This document shows positions 1 to 9,157 of a stretch of 64,000 nucleotides of DNA, one piece after another. A model generated the notes under the pieces. The model saw only the letters and a program-made list of their open reading frames with translations. It had not been told where the DNA came from and ran no database searches. The DNA comes from Mucilaginibacter robiniae (GTDB lineage: Bacteria > Bacteroidota > Bacteroidia > Sphingobacteriales > Sphingobacteriaceae): the NCBI RefSeq assembly GCF_012849215.1, contig NZ_CP051683.1, forward strand, positions 24,031 through 88,030. Reading direction: 5' to 3'. Made by a program: the position numbers and the translations under genes. Position 1 is the first letter of the stretch. Every line of letters begins with the position of its first letter.

Positions 1-219
1 GGCCGAAAGTAGCAGGGGTTCACGTTCAGGTAAAAAATTGGATGAATAAACAGTATCCTTTGTAACTTTCACTTTCGTGGCCGTATCCCTTGGGATATCA
101 ACTTTCTTCACTTCAATAGAGTTGATCTGTTCAACGCTAACTATCGAATTGAACTGTTGGGAATAAGCATTTACGGCAAAAAGAAAAAGGATAATGAAAG
201 AGAAATTAAATACTTTCAT
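1..219 (-). CDS. Secreted protein, N-terminal part only (runs off the left edge)
   Basis: The first 73 codons of a minus-strand gene are visible, starting at the ATG at 219-217. The protein begins with a clear signal peptide (MKVFNFSFIILFLF, then AVNAYSQ) followed by a hydrophilic exported segment rich in K, V and T. The reading frame is open to the window edge, so the rest is missing. It lies downstream of the coupling protein in the direction of transcription, a place where Bacteroidetes conjugation operons often carry a cell-wall hydrolase. That is context only, since no catalytic motif is in the visible part. The family is not recognised. Confidence 0.6.
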   Translation of the reverse strand, partial: MKVFNFSFIILFLFAVNAYSQQFNSIVSVEQINSIEVKKVDIPRDTATKVKVTKDTVYSSNFLPEREPLLLSA

Positions 220-268
220 AACCATTACTATCAAAAAGGTGAGTGATCAACCGGTCGGCCAACAAAAA

Positions 269-465
269 TTACTATCACTTTTGCGGTACTTGGTTGGCTG
301 CAGAGAACCGGAATACTATCATTAATTAATTTCCGGAAGATCTGCTAATTTTTAATTTGCTATCAAAAGCAGCTGAGGATCTTTTTGCCGGCACGAAATT
401 TTGCTATCAGTAATTCGTCTGGCCTGATCGGTGGATGCTCCAAGTTTAATGTGATAGCAAAAGAT
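269..465 (+). repeat. Composite TGCTATCA repeat, copy R1 (units A-B-C)
   Basis: TGCTATCA occurs at 358-365 and 402-409 and its complement TGATAGCA at 452-459; related CTATCA boxes are at 272-277 and 316-321. The spacers match those of the other copies: unit A has a TGGTTG-CTGCAG core, unit B has AGCTGAGGATCT and CCGG, unit C has GGCCTGATC and GGATGCTCC. TGCTATCA and TGATAGCA can pair around unit C. The element supplies the last codons (Leu-Leu-Ser-His-stop) of the coupling protein gene that ends at 446. Confidence 0.8.
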
Positions 466-2437
466 TGGCATAATGTTCAATAATACCGTCTACCTCTTTT
501 CGGATTTTAAGAAAATTGGCATTCAAGGTTTGCGCTTTTTTACCTTTAAAATCATAAAAAGTGGGCAACTCCCTGTAGTTCTTTTCTTCCCTCTTAATTT
601 CGTCCAGATTGAGATTAACTTTGCAATGAATATTTGATGTAGTATATTTTCCATTATAATCACTACTTACATCTGCTGCAAGTAATCCAACTAATTCACC
701 AGTGCCTAATTGGGCAATCTTTCCGGCAGGTATCAATGGCTCATATTTCTCATTAAGGGATACCGACGTTTTTGAACGGTCAATGCTTAAGCCTTCGCCT
801 ATCTGCTTCTTCTTACCAAATAGGCGCTCTAACCATTCTAACGTTTCTTTATTCCGTACTGAACCCGATATAACGTTTCCAATAACGGCGGTCATAGTTG
901 TAGCCGTATCCTTACCCTGTAACTGCTTTAATTGCGGTAATTCTTGTAAACCCAACAAAACGGCCACCTTATTACTACGTGCCGTAGAAATCAAATTTTC
1001 GACTTTATGAATAAACAGTGTTGGTGCTTCATCCGCAATTATGGCAGTCGGTAAATTTCCCTTGGTATTTATCAATCTTGTAAGACGGTTTACAACTACT
1101 GAATAACAGGTTGAATTGATATTTTGGGTTGCTGGGCTATTCGCTAATATCAGTAACGAAGGACTTTGAGGGTCGCTAATCTTCAAATTGAAATCGTCAC
1201 CTGAAAATACCCAAGCGGTTTCCTCTGTGTTCAGCCTCGAGATAAAGATTTTCAAAGTACCAATTTGGCCCTCCAACTGATCGTATGCTTTTTTTTGCAA
1301 AGCCGATGCAAAAGGGGATAACAAGCTTTCCAGTACCGGGTATGTGTTTAAGCAAGTAAATATTTCTTCATACGTCCTGTTCAGGAACGCAAGCAGATGT
1401 GCAAATGTCGAATATTTACCACCTTCATGCCTGGAAACAAAATAGATGCAGGATGCCAAAAAGTTGACTGCGGATTGGGTAAAAAACTTTTCACTGCCTC
1501 CGTTACTATCGCTTTTCTGCAAGCTTTCTACAATGGCCTCTGCCGTTTCGGAAGCATCAGCCAAGGTTGCAATATAGTCCGCGCGTAATGGGTTGATTCT
1601 ACGGCTTTTTTCGACCTGATCTAAGTTAATTACATTAAATTGGTAGTCCCTTGACTTCCCATGTTGTTTAGCCAAAAGATAATGATAATAGGCTATCTGC
1701 CCTAAATCGGGAAACTTAAAATCGTAAAGGCACATGGTATAGCCTTTGTCAATCATCTGTCGGATAAAAGGATTCACAACGCCAAAAGATTTACCTGAAC
1801 CTGGGGTTCCTATTAGAATTGTTCCTCTAAATGGATTAACCACATTGATAAATCCGTTATGCACTTTCTTTTTATAGTAAAACTGCATCGGTATATTTAC
1901 GGAATATGGGGTTATATCTGGCTTTATGGGCTGCATAAAGCTTTCACCCTCAATGTTCCATTCATCCTTACCAAATCCGCTGTGAATGATTTTAGAAACG
2001 TTATCCATTGAAGTATGGATAAAAACCGCTCCCACTAATGAAGCAATACAAAATCCGATGCTGTACCACGAGGTATAAGGAAACACATCCTTCCCCTGTT
2101 GATGGAGAAACCATATGCTGCCAAAAAACAATAGTAGACCAAAGCACAACGGATAAGCAATATGTTTCTTCGGGTCTAAGTCGAGTTTCTTTTTACTTAG
2201 CGTACCAATGGATACTAAACAGATAATGATTAGGGTGGTAAACTTGCTGTAAAAGATGTTTTTATAAATAGCTAAATGGGTTATTCTCTCGAACAAATGG
2301 GCAAACCCGTTACCATACTTACCGGAAATGAACACCCTATCTGCATAAACAAAAACAACGATCTCGAGAAAAACCAGTAGGTACACCGCAAACTGTAGCA
2401 TACCATGAAGCTTCTGTAATTCCTTCTTTTCTTCCAT
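446..2437 (-). CDS. mobC: Type IV coupling protein (VirD4/TraD family; MobC of Bacteroidetes elements)
   Basis: This is a 663-residue inner-membrane ATPase that would link the relaxosome to the type IV secretion channel. Several hydrophobic membrane segments occupy roughly residues 15-145. A Walker A motif (GTPGSGKS) lies near residue 210 and a Walker B motif (AIIADEAP) near 465, the layout of VirD4-type coupling proteins; the C-terminal half fits a TraM-recognition/TraG domain. It follows the tra genes in the same direction, separated from the 112-residue gene by a terminator-like hairpin. Its last codons are formed by repeat R1, suggesting the 3' end has been reshaped by the repeat. Family assignment is firm; the symbol follows Bacteroides usage. 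Confidence 0.93.
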   Translation of the reverse strand: MEEKKELQKLHGMLQFAVYLLVFLEIVVFVYADRVFISGKYGNGFAHLFERITHLAIYKNIFYSKFTTLIIICLVSIGTLSKKKLDLDPKKHIAYPLCFGLLLFFGSIWFLHQQGKDVFPYTSWYSIGFCIASLVGAVFIHTSMDNVSKIIHSGFGKDEWNIEGESFMQPIKPDITPYSVNIPMQFYYKKKVHNGFINVVNPFRGTILIGTPGSGKSFGVVNPFIRQMIDKGYTMCLYDFKFPDLGQIAYYHYLLAKQHGKSRDYQFNVINLDQVEKSRRINPLRADYIATLADASETAEAIVESLQKSDSNGGSEKFFTQSAVNFLASCIYFVSRHEGGKYSTFAHLLAFLNRTYEEIFTCLNTYPVLESLLSPFASALQKKAYDQLEGQIGTLKIFISRLNTEETAWVFSGDDFNLKISDPQSPSLLILANSPATQNINSTCYSVVVNRLTRLINTKGNLPTAIIADEAPTLFIHKVENLISTARSNKVAVLLGLQELPQLKQLQGKDTATTMTAVIGNVISGSVRNKETLEWLERLFGKKKQIGEGLSIDRSKTSVSLNEKYEPLIPAGKIAQLGTGELVGLLAADVSSDYNGKYTTSNIHCKVNLNLDEIKREEKNYRELPTFYDFKGKKAQTLNANFLKIRKEVDGIIEHYANLLLSH

Positions 2438-2456
2438 TTTTATAAAATTTGAGATA

Positions 2457-2490
2457 TAAAAAAGGGCGGCAATTGCTTACCACCCTTTAC
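2457..2490 (-). terminator. Terminator-like hairpin between tra genes and the coupling protein
   Basis: AAAGGG (2461-2466) pairs with CCCTTT (2483-2488), with further G-C pairs inside. On the minus strand the stem runs into a T-rich tract. It lies in the 67-nt gap upstream of the coupling protein and may lower its transcription relative to upstream tra genes. Confidence 0.55.
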
Positions 2491-2504
2491 CTGAATACCG
2501 CTTT

Positions 2505-2843
2505 TTACGGCTTGTGATTGAGATTGTATAACACAACTTTACAGATTTCAAAAAGCATCAGTGTCCATAGGAAAGCTGCAATAGTTACAATCGTGGCAAC
2601 AGTTAAATTCTTCTTTGACCAGTGTTTTAGCTTTTCCTTTTTCGATATTAAGGAACGGTATATGATCGAAAGCAAAGTACCTTCCACCAATAAGAGGCCG
2701 AACGCTATTGAGAAAATCACTACGTTGACATTTAACAAATATGGCTCTGCAATCAGGGTAATGATTACTAAGGATACGCCTATAGCAATTAGCCCCAGTT
2801 GTGGCAACCTGACAATAGATCGCTGTTCATTAATGTTTTCCAT
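2505..2843 (-). CDS. Small membrane protein of the tra operon, unknown family
   Basis: A 112-residue protein with three predicted membrane helices (about residues 14-33, 38-60 and 82-104) separated by a short basic loop rich in K and S. It starts 5 nt after the traO stop and is co-oriented with the tra genes, so it is probably co-transcribed. No catalytic motif is seen and no family is recognised. It may be an accessory inner-membrane protein of the transfer channel, but that rests only on position. Confidence 0.65.
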   Translation of the reverse strand: MENINEQRSIVRLPQLGLIAIGVSLVIITLIAEPYLLNVNVVIFSIAFGLLLVEGTLLSIIYRSLISKKEKLKHWSKKNLTVATIVTIAAFLWTLMLFEICKVVLYNLNHKP

Positions 2844-2848
2844 GACGA

Positions 2849-3319
2849 TTAATTTAACGGGATTCTTATACCGGCTTCAATTCCAACCCTCCATCGGTCT
2901 TTACCATCACCCCAAAAAGTAAATTGATTTCCGTTTATAATCAGCAGGTCTATCCCGCTGCCTATGCTTTGGGCAAACTCAAATCCAAGCTGAGGGGCTG
3001 CAACAAACTTTCGGGTAGTTGTGCCGATTCCTGCCCCGAACCTATACCTAACAGCAGTATTGCCGTTTCTGAACATTACGGGTTTAAGAACAAAACCACC
3101 CATAATGCTTTTATAGTCATGGTGCTTGTAGTTTTGGTAATATTCCGCAAACACCTCATTTTGATTAAAATACCTTGTGTTAAAATCGTAGCTCAATGTT
3201 CCTGAAAAAGCATTCTTGGCTACCCATCCACCGCGTAAGCTGAAAAACTTCAATCCGTTCTGCGCCTTAACATTTATGGCTGCCATAAATAGAAAGGCAA
3301 TCAATACTGCCTTCTTCAT
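2849..3319 (-). CDS. traO: Conjugal transfer protein TraO (outer-membrane barrel-like)
   Basis: The protein has 156 residues with a signal peptide (cleavage after about KAQ, residue 20). The mature part is made of alternating short strands with aromatic ends and closes with an IRIPLN-type terminal strand. This resembles Bacteroides TraO, a small barrel-like protein with a conserved G-GG-V(L)KP region. It overlaps the traN stop by one base (TAATG), so the two are probably coupled. The gene order traM-traN-traO supports the assignment. Its exact role in transfer is not known to me. Confidence 0.82.
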   Translation of the reverse strand: MKKAVLIAFLFMAAINVKAQNGLKFFSLRGGWVAKNAFSGTLSYDFNTRYFNQNEVFAEYYQNYKHHDYKSIMGGFVLKPVMFRNGNTAVRYRFGAGIGTTTRKFVAAPQLGFEFAQSIGSGIDLLIINGNQFTFWGDGKDRWRVGIEAGIRIPLN

Positions 3320-4167
3320 TATAGTGTGTCTGCGTTGAGGACATCGGAATAGTCAAGTTGTAAGGTAATTACCCGACCTGAAATTTGCTTTTCTGTAAGT
3401 TCAATAGCTAAAACCTTATTATCAGGAAAGGTGAATTTTTTAAAGGCAAATATGTTCCTGTATTGTCGCTTAAAAGCCGTTTTATCATAAAGCTGAAATA
3501 CAGGCTTCACTTCGACTGATTGTACGTTGGTGGCCTTCGTAATGCGCTTATCATCAATTTTAAAACGAAACTCGTCAACATCATATTTAAGGTTCGTACT
3601 ATTAGTATAACTTACGTCGATGAAAACATAATCATCAACCGTATAGATATTGTTAACCTGCGCCTCCAACCCATAAGCAGCAGAGCGCACCGCATGCGTT
3701 TTTGTGCTTTTTTTCAGAGCTTGCAAGGCATAGGCATGCAGGTCATTTTGCGACAGTGGGATAGTGGCAACATTTAAAGGATTCGTATTTTTAGGAAGTA
3801 TTTCAATTTGGGTTTGAACACTTTCCTCGTTTTGGGAATACCAAATGTCATATTGTGCAATGAATTTTTCACCAACGATGGTAACGATGCCCAGGCTGCG
3901 GTTTACAAAACCGTAATGACCTCCACTATCAGGTATGAATTTTAACCTTAAAACATTCTTTACAGGCAAATCACCTTTCATGCTTTTAGTGGAAATATCA
4001 GCATATTGAATAGGCTCGGGTGATACAAAGTGTAATGATACCCCTTCTGTAATGTAAATTTTCTCTAATTTACTTTTCTGTAAAGTACCATCTTTAATTT
4101 TTCCTTGCGAATAGCCGTTAAGGGCTAAAAGAATTATCATTGAGAGAAAAATAAGTGTCTTTTTCAT
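3319..4167 (-). CDS. traN: Conjugative transposon protein TraN (DUF4138, VirB9-like)
   Basis: A 282-residue exported protein with a signal peptide ending near residue 20 (SQG). The body is beta-rich and fits the TraN/DUF4138 family, thought to be the periplasmic or outer-membrane VirB9-like component of the Bacteroidetes transfer apparatus. Features include the N-terminal block with ITEGVSLHFVSPEPIQY and a C-terminal segment alternating basic and hydrophobic residues. It lies 8 nt downstream of traM and overlaps traO by one base. Length and neighbours match the family. Confidence 0.88.
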   Translation of the reverse strand: MKKTLIFLSMIILLALNGYSQGKIKDGTLQKSKLEKIYITEGVSLHFVSPEPIQYADISTKSMKGDLPVKNVLRLKFIPDSGGHYGFVNRSLGIVTIVGEKFIAQYDIWYSQNEESVQTQIEILPKNTNPLNVATIPLSQNDLHAYALQALKKSTKTHAVRSAAYGLEAQVNNIYTVDDYVFIDVSYTNSTNLKYDVDEFRFKIDDKRITKATNVQSVEVKPVFQLYDKTAFKRQYRNIFAFKKFTFPDNKVLAIELTEKQISGRVITLQLDYSDVLNADTL

Positions 4168-4175
4168 GGCTATGC

Positions 4176-5432
4176 TTAATAGTTTTGCTGTTGTTGTTTT
4201 AGTTCGTCCGGGTCAATCAGGTACACATAAGTACTGTATTTCAACTTTGCTTTATTTTGTCTGATCAGTTTTGAAATAGCAGTAGATGTTGAGGTGAATA
4301 GTTTAGATAGAGCGCTCATGTAAAGCTGATTTGCGCTTGATGGGTCTTGCTGCATTTGAATGCTTGAACCTAAATCACTAACCTCTTTCGTAAAGGCTCG
4401 GAACGCGGATGCCGGAACATAAAGCCCCTGCATTCCATCCAAGTCAAATATTTCGAGTTTGACAGGCAAAATCTTATCATCTGTCATTACGGATGTGACA
4501 GTAAGCTTAACCCTTTGTTGGTCAAAACCCGATATTAGCGCATAGATATAAGTGCCTTTCTTAATCAAGTGCCTACCTGCCTTGATATCCTCCAATAAAC
4601 GGATACGAACCCTTGAACCCGCGTAACCTGTAACCGTCTGATCAATGATAGCTTTAATGAAATCATTCTTTTTTGCTACTTGAACCGTATTAAAATCATC
4701 ATCAACATCAGAAGCTTTAGCAACATCAAGCTTTGGCATTTTAGCGGCTTCCTTATCCACTTTATTTAATAAATCGTCTTTCTTCTTTTGTGCTTTTAAA
4801 TCGGGGTCGTTTGCTTTACCAACGCTGTCAATGAGCTTCATTTGCTCTCTGAATAAAACCATCGGATCATCATACTTACCGCTGGCGTTCCTGCTGCTCG
4901 GTTGCATTCTCCCGTTATTAGCACCTCCTTGTAAATTGGATAAAGCTTTAGCAAGTTCCCTATCTTCATTACTCATTGAATTTCCGCTTCCGCGATTTTG
5001 GTAAGCTGACATACTTTGAGGGCCGGAACTTCTTGCTGTAGTCATATAAGTACCTCGTTGATTCGTATAGTTTGGCTGACCATATTTAGCTTTGTAAGCA
5101 GCATCGATGCTATCAAGGGTTCGTTTTTCCTGGTCATTATAATTCCCTTGCAATTGAGCGCTGGCGGTTGGGTCTTCATCCAGTGTTCCCACTGCGGTAT
5201 ACCCATCACCGTTTTTATATTTGTTTTTGAAAGCATCGAGCTTGTTGCCTAAATCTTTTTTTTTGATATCGTCAGAAACACTGGCAACATTAGATTGCAG
5301 TTCAGGCTTGTTTTCCACTTTCTTTTCTTCGTCTTTACTAAAGGATTTATAGGAGTAAAAGAGTATGAATAGAAAGGGCAGTAAGATTATCGGAATAACA
5401 TACTTGGGCTTTTTAAAATCTATTTTCATCAC
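4176..5432 (-). CDS. traM: Conjugative transposon protein TraM (VirB10-like)
   Basis: A 418-residue protein with one N-terminal transmembrane segment (about residues 13-30), a long low-complexity linker rich in Q, S, N and K (about 40-200), and a C-terminal globular domain (about 250-380) rich in V, R and L strands. This is the TraM/VirB10-like architecture, in which an inner-membrane anchor spans the periplasm. The tail ends with a glutamine run (QQQQ). It overlaps the upstream gene by 4 nt (ATGA). The family call is firm from architecture and position. Confidence 0.9.
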   Translation of the reverse strand: MMKIDFKKPKYVIPIILLPFLFILFYSYKSFSKDEEKKVENKPELQSNVASVSDDIKKKDLGNKLDAFKNKYKNGDGYTAVGTLDEDPTASAQLQGNYNDQEKRTLDSIDAAYKAKYGQPNYTNQRGTYMTTARSSGPQSMSAYQNRGSGNSMSNEDRELAKALSNLQGGANNGRMQPSSRNASGKYDDPMVLFREQMKLIDSVGKANDPDLKAQKKKDDLLNKVDKEAAKMPKLDVAKASDVDDDFNTVQVAKKNDFIKAIIDQTVTGYAGSRVRIRLLEDIKAGRHLIKKGTYIYALISGFDQQRVKLTVTSVMTDDKILPVKLEIFDLDGMQGLYVPASAFRAFTKEVSDLGSSIQMQQDPSSANQLYMSALSKLFTSTSTAISKLIRQNKAKLKYSTYVYLIDPDELKQQQQNY

Positions 5433-5872
5433 TTCTTTGCTTTAAGGGTTTTGTTACTCTGTTCCAGTTGTGAAATAGCCTTTTCCAAAAAGACTGTATC
5501 AGCATGGGTTAATTTGGGCTTCTTTAATACCTGTTCTACCTGCTTTCTTAAAGTGTTTAAATCGGATATTTGGGTTCCCAGGTCAATTATCTGCCCGACA
5601 CCACCTGTAACTTGGTCGGTTACGTTTGCTGTGCCTTTAAAGAAATCAGGCATATTGGCTTTTTGCCGGTGACTGGGCGTAAAAATTAAAAAGCATACTA
5701 TGGCCGATATAAATATCAAAGCCACCATACCGATAAATATTTGTTTTGGATAGGTGTTCACTAACCTGTTTCGGGTGTGTGCTGCCATTTTAAAATATGG
5801 CTCGAACTCCTTTCGTATCTCCTTTGCAACTGTTGCATCAGGGTCAACATTAGAACTGATTTTTTTGAACAT
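5429..5872 (-). CDS. TraL-position membrane protein
   Basis: A 147-residue protein with one membrane helix (about residues 46-66), a basic cytoplasmic head and a periplasmic tail that looks helical or coiled coil (about residues 90-145, rich in L, Q, K and E). It sits between traK and traM, the place of traL in Bacteroides elements, overlapping traK by 23 nt and traM by 4 nt. It is longer than the roughly 100-residue TraL proteins I know and the match is by position, so no symbol is given. Confidence 0.65.
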   Translation of the reverse strand: MFKKISSNVDPDATVAKEIRKEFEPYFKMAAHTRNRLVNTYPKQIFIGMVALIFISAIVCFLIFTPSHRQKANMPDFFKGTANVTDQVTGGVGQIIDLGTQISDLNTLRKQVEQVLKKPKLTHADTVFLEKAISQLEQSNKTLKAKK

Positions 5873-6470
5873 TGCTTAAGTCTTTATTTTCAAGTGTTTT
5901 CCAATTGGTGATCAGGACACCATGCGGATTATTGTCACTGCGTGGTATATCCTTTAAGCTGCCGGTAGTGATAAGCGAACGGGTAACCGTTGAACTACGC
6001 CTATCAATGGTCTGCTTTCCATAATAAATAAATCGCTTGTTCACCATATCAAGCTGAATGCTGTCAGTTTGGAGAGTGAGTACGGAACTGGAAGATAGGA
6101 TAGAGTTAAAAAAGCCCTTTTCCTTAAGATTATTGTATTGTAAGGCTCCACTTTCATCAATTAGATACATAGCCCGTTTCATTTGATATTCTATATATTT
6201 ATCATCAGGCGTTAGTGAAAAAAATATGGAGTGAAAAAGGTCAACGTGTGCCCGATACTCGGCAGGGCGGTTCATCTGCATATTCGTTTGCTTTGCAAGG
6301 ATGGGGACGTTGTTATCAAGTATGTAGATACTCTCCCTTGCTTTTGCAACTTGACTATAGGAACTAACAGAAACGATAATCACAATGATTATCGAAGTAA
6401 CAAAGCTGCCCAGTGCAACAAAAAGGGCAAGCTTTATTTTATTTTCAATGTTTTTGATTAGCATACTCAA
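5850..6470 (-). CDS. traK: Conjugative transposon protein TraK (VirB8-like)
   Basis: A 206-residue protein with a single N-terminal membrane helix (about residues 14-38) and a periplasmic domain. The conserved TraK signatures are visible: NVPILAK near residue 50, RPAEYRAHVDLFH near residue 70, and a YGKQTIDRR-type block near residue 150 followed by a basic, strand-forming tail. It would be an inner-membrane scaffold of the secretion channel. A terminator-like hairpin (6483-6509) lies just upstream, between traJ and traK. The family call is firm. Confidence 0.92.
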   Translation of the reverse strand: MSMLIKNIENKIKLALFVALGSFVTSIIIVIIVSVSSYSQVAKARESIYILDNNVPILAKQTNMQMNRPAEYRAHVDLFHSIFFSLTPDDKYIEYQMKRAMYLIDESGALQYNNLKEKGFFNSILSSSSVLTLQTDSIQLDMVNKRFIYYGKQTIDRRSSTVTRSLITTGSLKDIPRSDNNPHGVLITNWKTLENKDLSNVQKNQF

Positions 6471-6482
6471 ATGGGTTTAAAT

Positions 6483-6510
6483 AAAAAGGGCTTGAATTTC
6501 TTCAAGCCCC
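6483..6510 (-). terminator. Rho-independent-type terminator or attenuator between traJ and traK
   Basis: GGGCTTGAA (6488-6496) and TTCAAGCCC (6501-6509) form a perfect 9-bp stem with a 4-nt loop. On the minus strand the stem is followed by TTTTTATT. Because traK to traO follow in the same direction, it is probably partial and sets relative expression. Confidence 0.7.
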
Positions 6511-6533
6511 CTTTTCGATGTGTATTATGAGGT

Positions 6534-7697
6534 TTATCTTTTAAATACCGCTGAGGATGCCATACGTCCAACTTGTGAACCTGAACGGGCGGCTGTAGAG
6601 GCAGCGGAAGTAATACCCGAAGTTGAAATAATCCAGGTGCTGATACTTGGTACAGTAGTGATAGCTATTGCACCTACCAAAAAGGTAACTATAACAAGAC
6701 CAAAAGACAAAATTCCGTTTCCGGCAAACCAAGCCATTTTTTCCATGCTATCGGTACTGTTACCCAGGAGCGTTTTGTATTTTTCAATCTCTACTTGCAT
6801 GGCATACTTTTGAAGCATTCCCACTATATAAAGGATTAAGTAAGCAATACCCACATATAGATTAACTGAAACAAAGCGGGCTATCCATGTAGAAAATGCA
6901 TCCCTGAATGCAGGTAGTACACTAACTGCTACTGAAAACGGGCCAAGTATGACCAGTACAGTAGAATAAATGATTTGGAGCATAAAAACGATGTATACAC
7001 AAATTCGCAAAATCCATAACCCTATTAACTCCAACGCCTGAGTTAAAAGTAACTGCAAACTGGTTTGCATACGGATTTTCATTTCAACTATTGGATTGTA
7101 AATGTTATCGGCAAAAAAGCCTTTGACACTTTCCACTATTTGCTGACCTACTCCCTTATTGGTTTCCTTGGCCTCGTCTGCCGCTATTTCAGTTTTCGCT
7201 TGAAAAGTCATTAACTGATCGCCAACCTGTATCATCAGCCCTGCGCGTTCAAAACGCATAGCGTTAATCTCGTCCTGCTGTTCTCCAAACATTCCCTCTG
7301 CCTTTGCAGCTACTAAATCTGTAGGATAAGCCACTACTCGGCAAAAAACACCCCACCACATAATGACCATCATCAGCCCGAAGGGTCTTAGTAAGGGCAT
7401 TACTTCAAACTGCTTATCTCCGGACATCATTTCATAAGATTTAATGGAAAAGAAGATGAGCATGAAAATACAAGCTAAACCTTGCGCATCATATATGAAG
7501 GCTGCAAAGTTGCCAAAAGCGTAATCCCGCATGCCCTCAAAAAATGACATAACGGGTCGGTCGTATACTCCGTTGCCTTGCAAAAAGCTGACCGCATCTT
7601 TATATTGTTCGCTATTAACAGGCGTTTGAGCATTAACGCTTAAACAATTGAATACCCCGACTATCAGGATAAACAGTAATCGTAACTTCTTTTTCAT
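6534..7697 (-). CDS. traJ: Conjugative transposon protein TraJ (VirB6-like polytopic membrane protein)
   Basis: A 387-residue protein with a signal peptide (about residues 1-23) and several membrane segments (about 65-85, 95-120, 215-265, 275-300 and 330-365). This is the Bacteroides TraJ layout, the likely VirB6-like inner-membrane channel component. The C-terminus is rich in A, S, R and G. It overlaps the next downstream gene's stop-start region with its neighbour by 4 nt, showing coupling with the exported protein encoded upstream. The assignment is well supported by topology and order. Confidence 0.9.
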   Translation of the reverse strand: MKKKLRLLFILIVGVFNCLSVNAQTPVNSEQYKDAVSFLQGNGVYDRPVMSFFEGMRDYAFGNFAAFIYDAQGLACIFMLIFFSIKSYEMMSGDKQFEVMPLLRPFGLMMVIMWWGVFCRVVAYPTDLVAAKAEGMFGEQQDEINAMRFERAGLMIQVGDQLMTFQAKTEIAADEAKETNKGVGQQIVESVKGFFADNIYNPIVEMKIRMQTSLQLLLTQALELIGLWILRICVYIVFMLQIIYSTVLVILGPFSVAVSVLPAFRDAFSTWIARFVSVNLYVGIAYLILYIVGMLQKYAMQVEIEKYKTLLGNSTDSMEKMAWFAGNGILSFGLVIVTFLVGAIAITTVPSISTWIISTSGITSAASTAARSGSQVGRMASSAVFKR

Positions 7698-8494
7698 GGG
7701 GTCAGCGCTTTGCGTTTGTTCAAAATATCCTTCATAATTTCATCATCTGTCTTAGAGGTAGTTCCATTGAAGTAGGTACTGCCTTTGGTATTTTTATTCT
7801 TCATTTTCTCCTGATAAGCCAACATCATTTGTGCGGACGAAAGCTTGTACTTCCAGTTCCCGCTGATTTTTCGGTATTCTAACAGGATACGATGGTAAAG
7901 TAAAATGCGCTGGCCCCGGTCAAGATCGACCTTCCTTGCATTATCAAACCGTTCCTTCAAGCTGTTCATTTCAGTTAAATACCAGTTATAAGCTCCGCTT
8001 TCTCCCATGTAGTTGATAACATTGGCAGAAACGTTCTTAAAAGCGTTAGCCTCTATGTTATCCAAGGGGGCAAGCTCTTTTTTATAGTACAAATTATATA
8101 GTGGGTCTAAGCCGGAAACGGCACCAGAGTAATTAGCTAATTCTGTAATTGCGGTATTTCGTAAAGTATCCGCTTCCTTTTTGTAATAATTTGAAGTAAC
8201 CTGCATAGCTGCTGCTAAGGCAAGTCGCTGTGTTTGCTCCCCACCTGCCCGAAGTGGCCGTAAATCCGGCCCATTTTTATAATCAGGCATCAATAACCAG
8301 GTTAGAGCATAGGCATAGTAGGAGCCGGGATTGTACCATTTAAATTCAGGTTTGAATTTATTTTTATCCCATTGCTTATATACCATTCGTTCTTCTTGGT
8401 ATATATTAGCTTCATCCCTTATAACCATTTGGCCGAAGCCTGTTAAACTAAATGTGATAAGGAGAATTAATATCGTTAGCGTTTTCATAGGCAA
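7694..8494 (-). CDS. Exported tra-operon protein with a shared C-terminal tail
   Basis: A 266-residue protein with a signal peptide (about residues 1-21, ending GFG), a helical body and a C-terminal tail (DDEIMKDILNKRKALTP) that resembles the ends of the next three genes upstream. It lies in the traI region, directly before traJ and overlapping it by 4 nt. The central part (about 60-230) is helix-rich with many Y, L and R residues. I read it as a periplasmic VirB5-like or TraI-region subunit; that function is inferred from position and the tail. Confidence 0.6.
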   Translation of the reverse strand: MPMKTLTILILLITFSLTGFGQMVIRDEANIYQEERMVYKQWDKNKFKPEFKWYNPGSYYAYALTWLLMPDYKNGPDLRPLRAGGEQTQRLALAAAMQVTSNYYKKEADTLRNTAITELANYSGAVSGLDPLYNLYYKKELAPLDNIEANAFKNVSANVINYMGESGAYNWYLTEMNSLKERFDNARKVDLDRGQRILLYHRILLEYRKISGNWKYKLSSAQMMLAYQEKMKNKNTKGSTYFNGTTSKTDDEIMKDILNKRKALTP

Positions 8495-9157
8495 TTATTT
8501 TAGCATACGTCTTTTTCTTAAAATATCATCGACAATTGAGAAGTCTTTCTCGAGGTACTGGCTGTAGGGGTTTATGCTTTTTATTACGCCTCTCATTTTT
8601 GCCCAATACATGTTTTGCCTTATGGTGTACATCAGGGCATTCATTATTTGAAGTTCCGTAATAACCTTTCGCATAAGTTCATCCCGAACGTTATAATTCA
8701 TCAGGACGTTTTCTTTTTGCTGTAGGACTATGTTTGATACATCCGCTACCACCTTTAACCCCCTGGTCTTCATTTGTTGGGTAGCATCTTCTGCAAATAG
8801 CAGCAATTCGGGATTTCCTTTTGCCAACTCCATAGCATCACTGCTATACCTGAAAATATCATTAATCAGATATCCCATTTGCTTTACCTGTATAGCATCT
8901 TTGAAAGCTTCATTGATCTCTGTTAATGAACGATGTATCATTGTTTGAACTAAGGTGACACTGGTAAGATTAACAGCGATATCATCCGTATTCTTCCTTA
9001 TTTGTTCAAGCGAAGCCTGGTAAGCCAACTCTGCGGAAAGACGAGTAGCGCCATTGGAATTAACAATGGCTAAATGGCCGGGGTCAAACACCACTCTTTG
9101 AGCGTAGCCCTGCTTAAATACAAGAAAAAGGACTATGAGGGTAAATAGCTGCTTCAT
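8495..9157 (-). CDS. Exported TraI-region protein, paralogue 1
   Basis: A 220-residue protein with a signal peptide ending near residue 19 (GYAQ), then a V-x-DP start, a long helical body and the tail MRGVIKSINPY...DDILRKRRMLK. The tail and body match the 222-residue gene at 9811-10479, so the two are paralogues. It abuts the following gene and overlaps the previous one by 4 nt. Helical exported proteins at this point of a type IV operon are often VirB5-like pilus-tip or channel subunits. Exact function is inferred. Confidence 0.65.
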   Translation of the reverse strand: MKQLFTLIVLFLVFKQGYAQRVVFDPGHLAIVNSNGATRLSAELAYQASLEQIRKNTDDIAVNLTSVTLVQTMIHRSLTEINEAFKDAIQVKQMGYLINDIFRYSSDAMELAKGNPELLLFAEDATQQMKTRGLKVVADVSNIVLQQKENVLMNYNVRDELMRKVITELQIMNALMYTIRQNMYWAKMRGVIKSINPYSQYLEKDFSIVDDILRKRRMLK

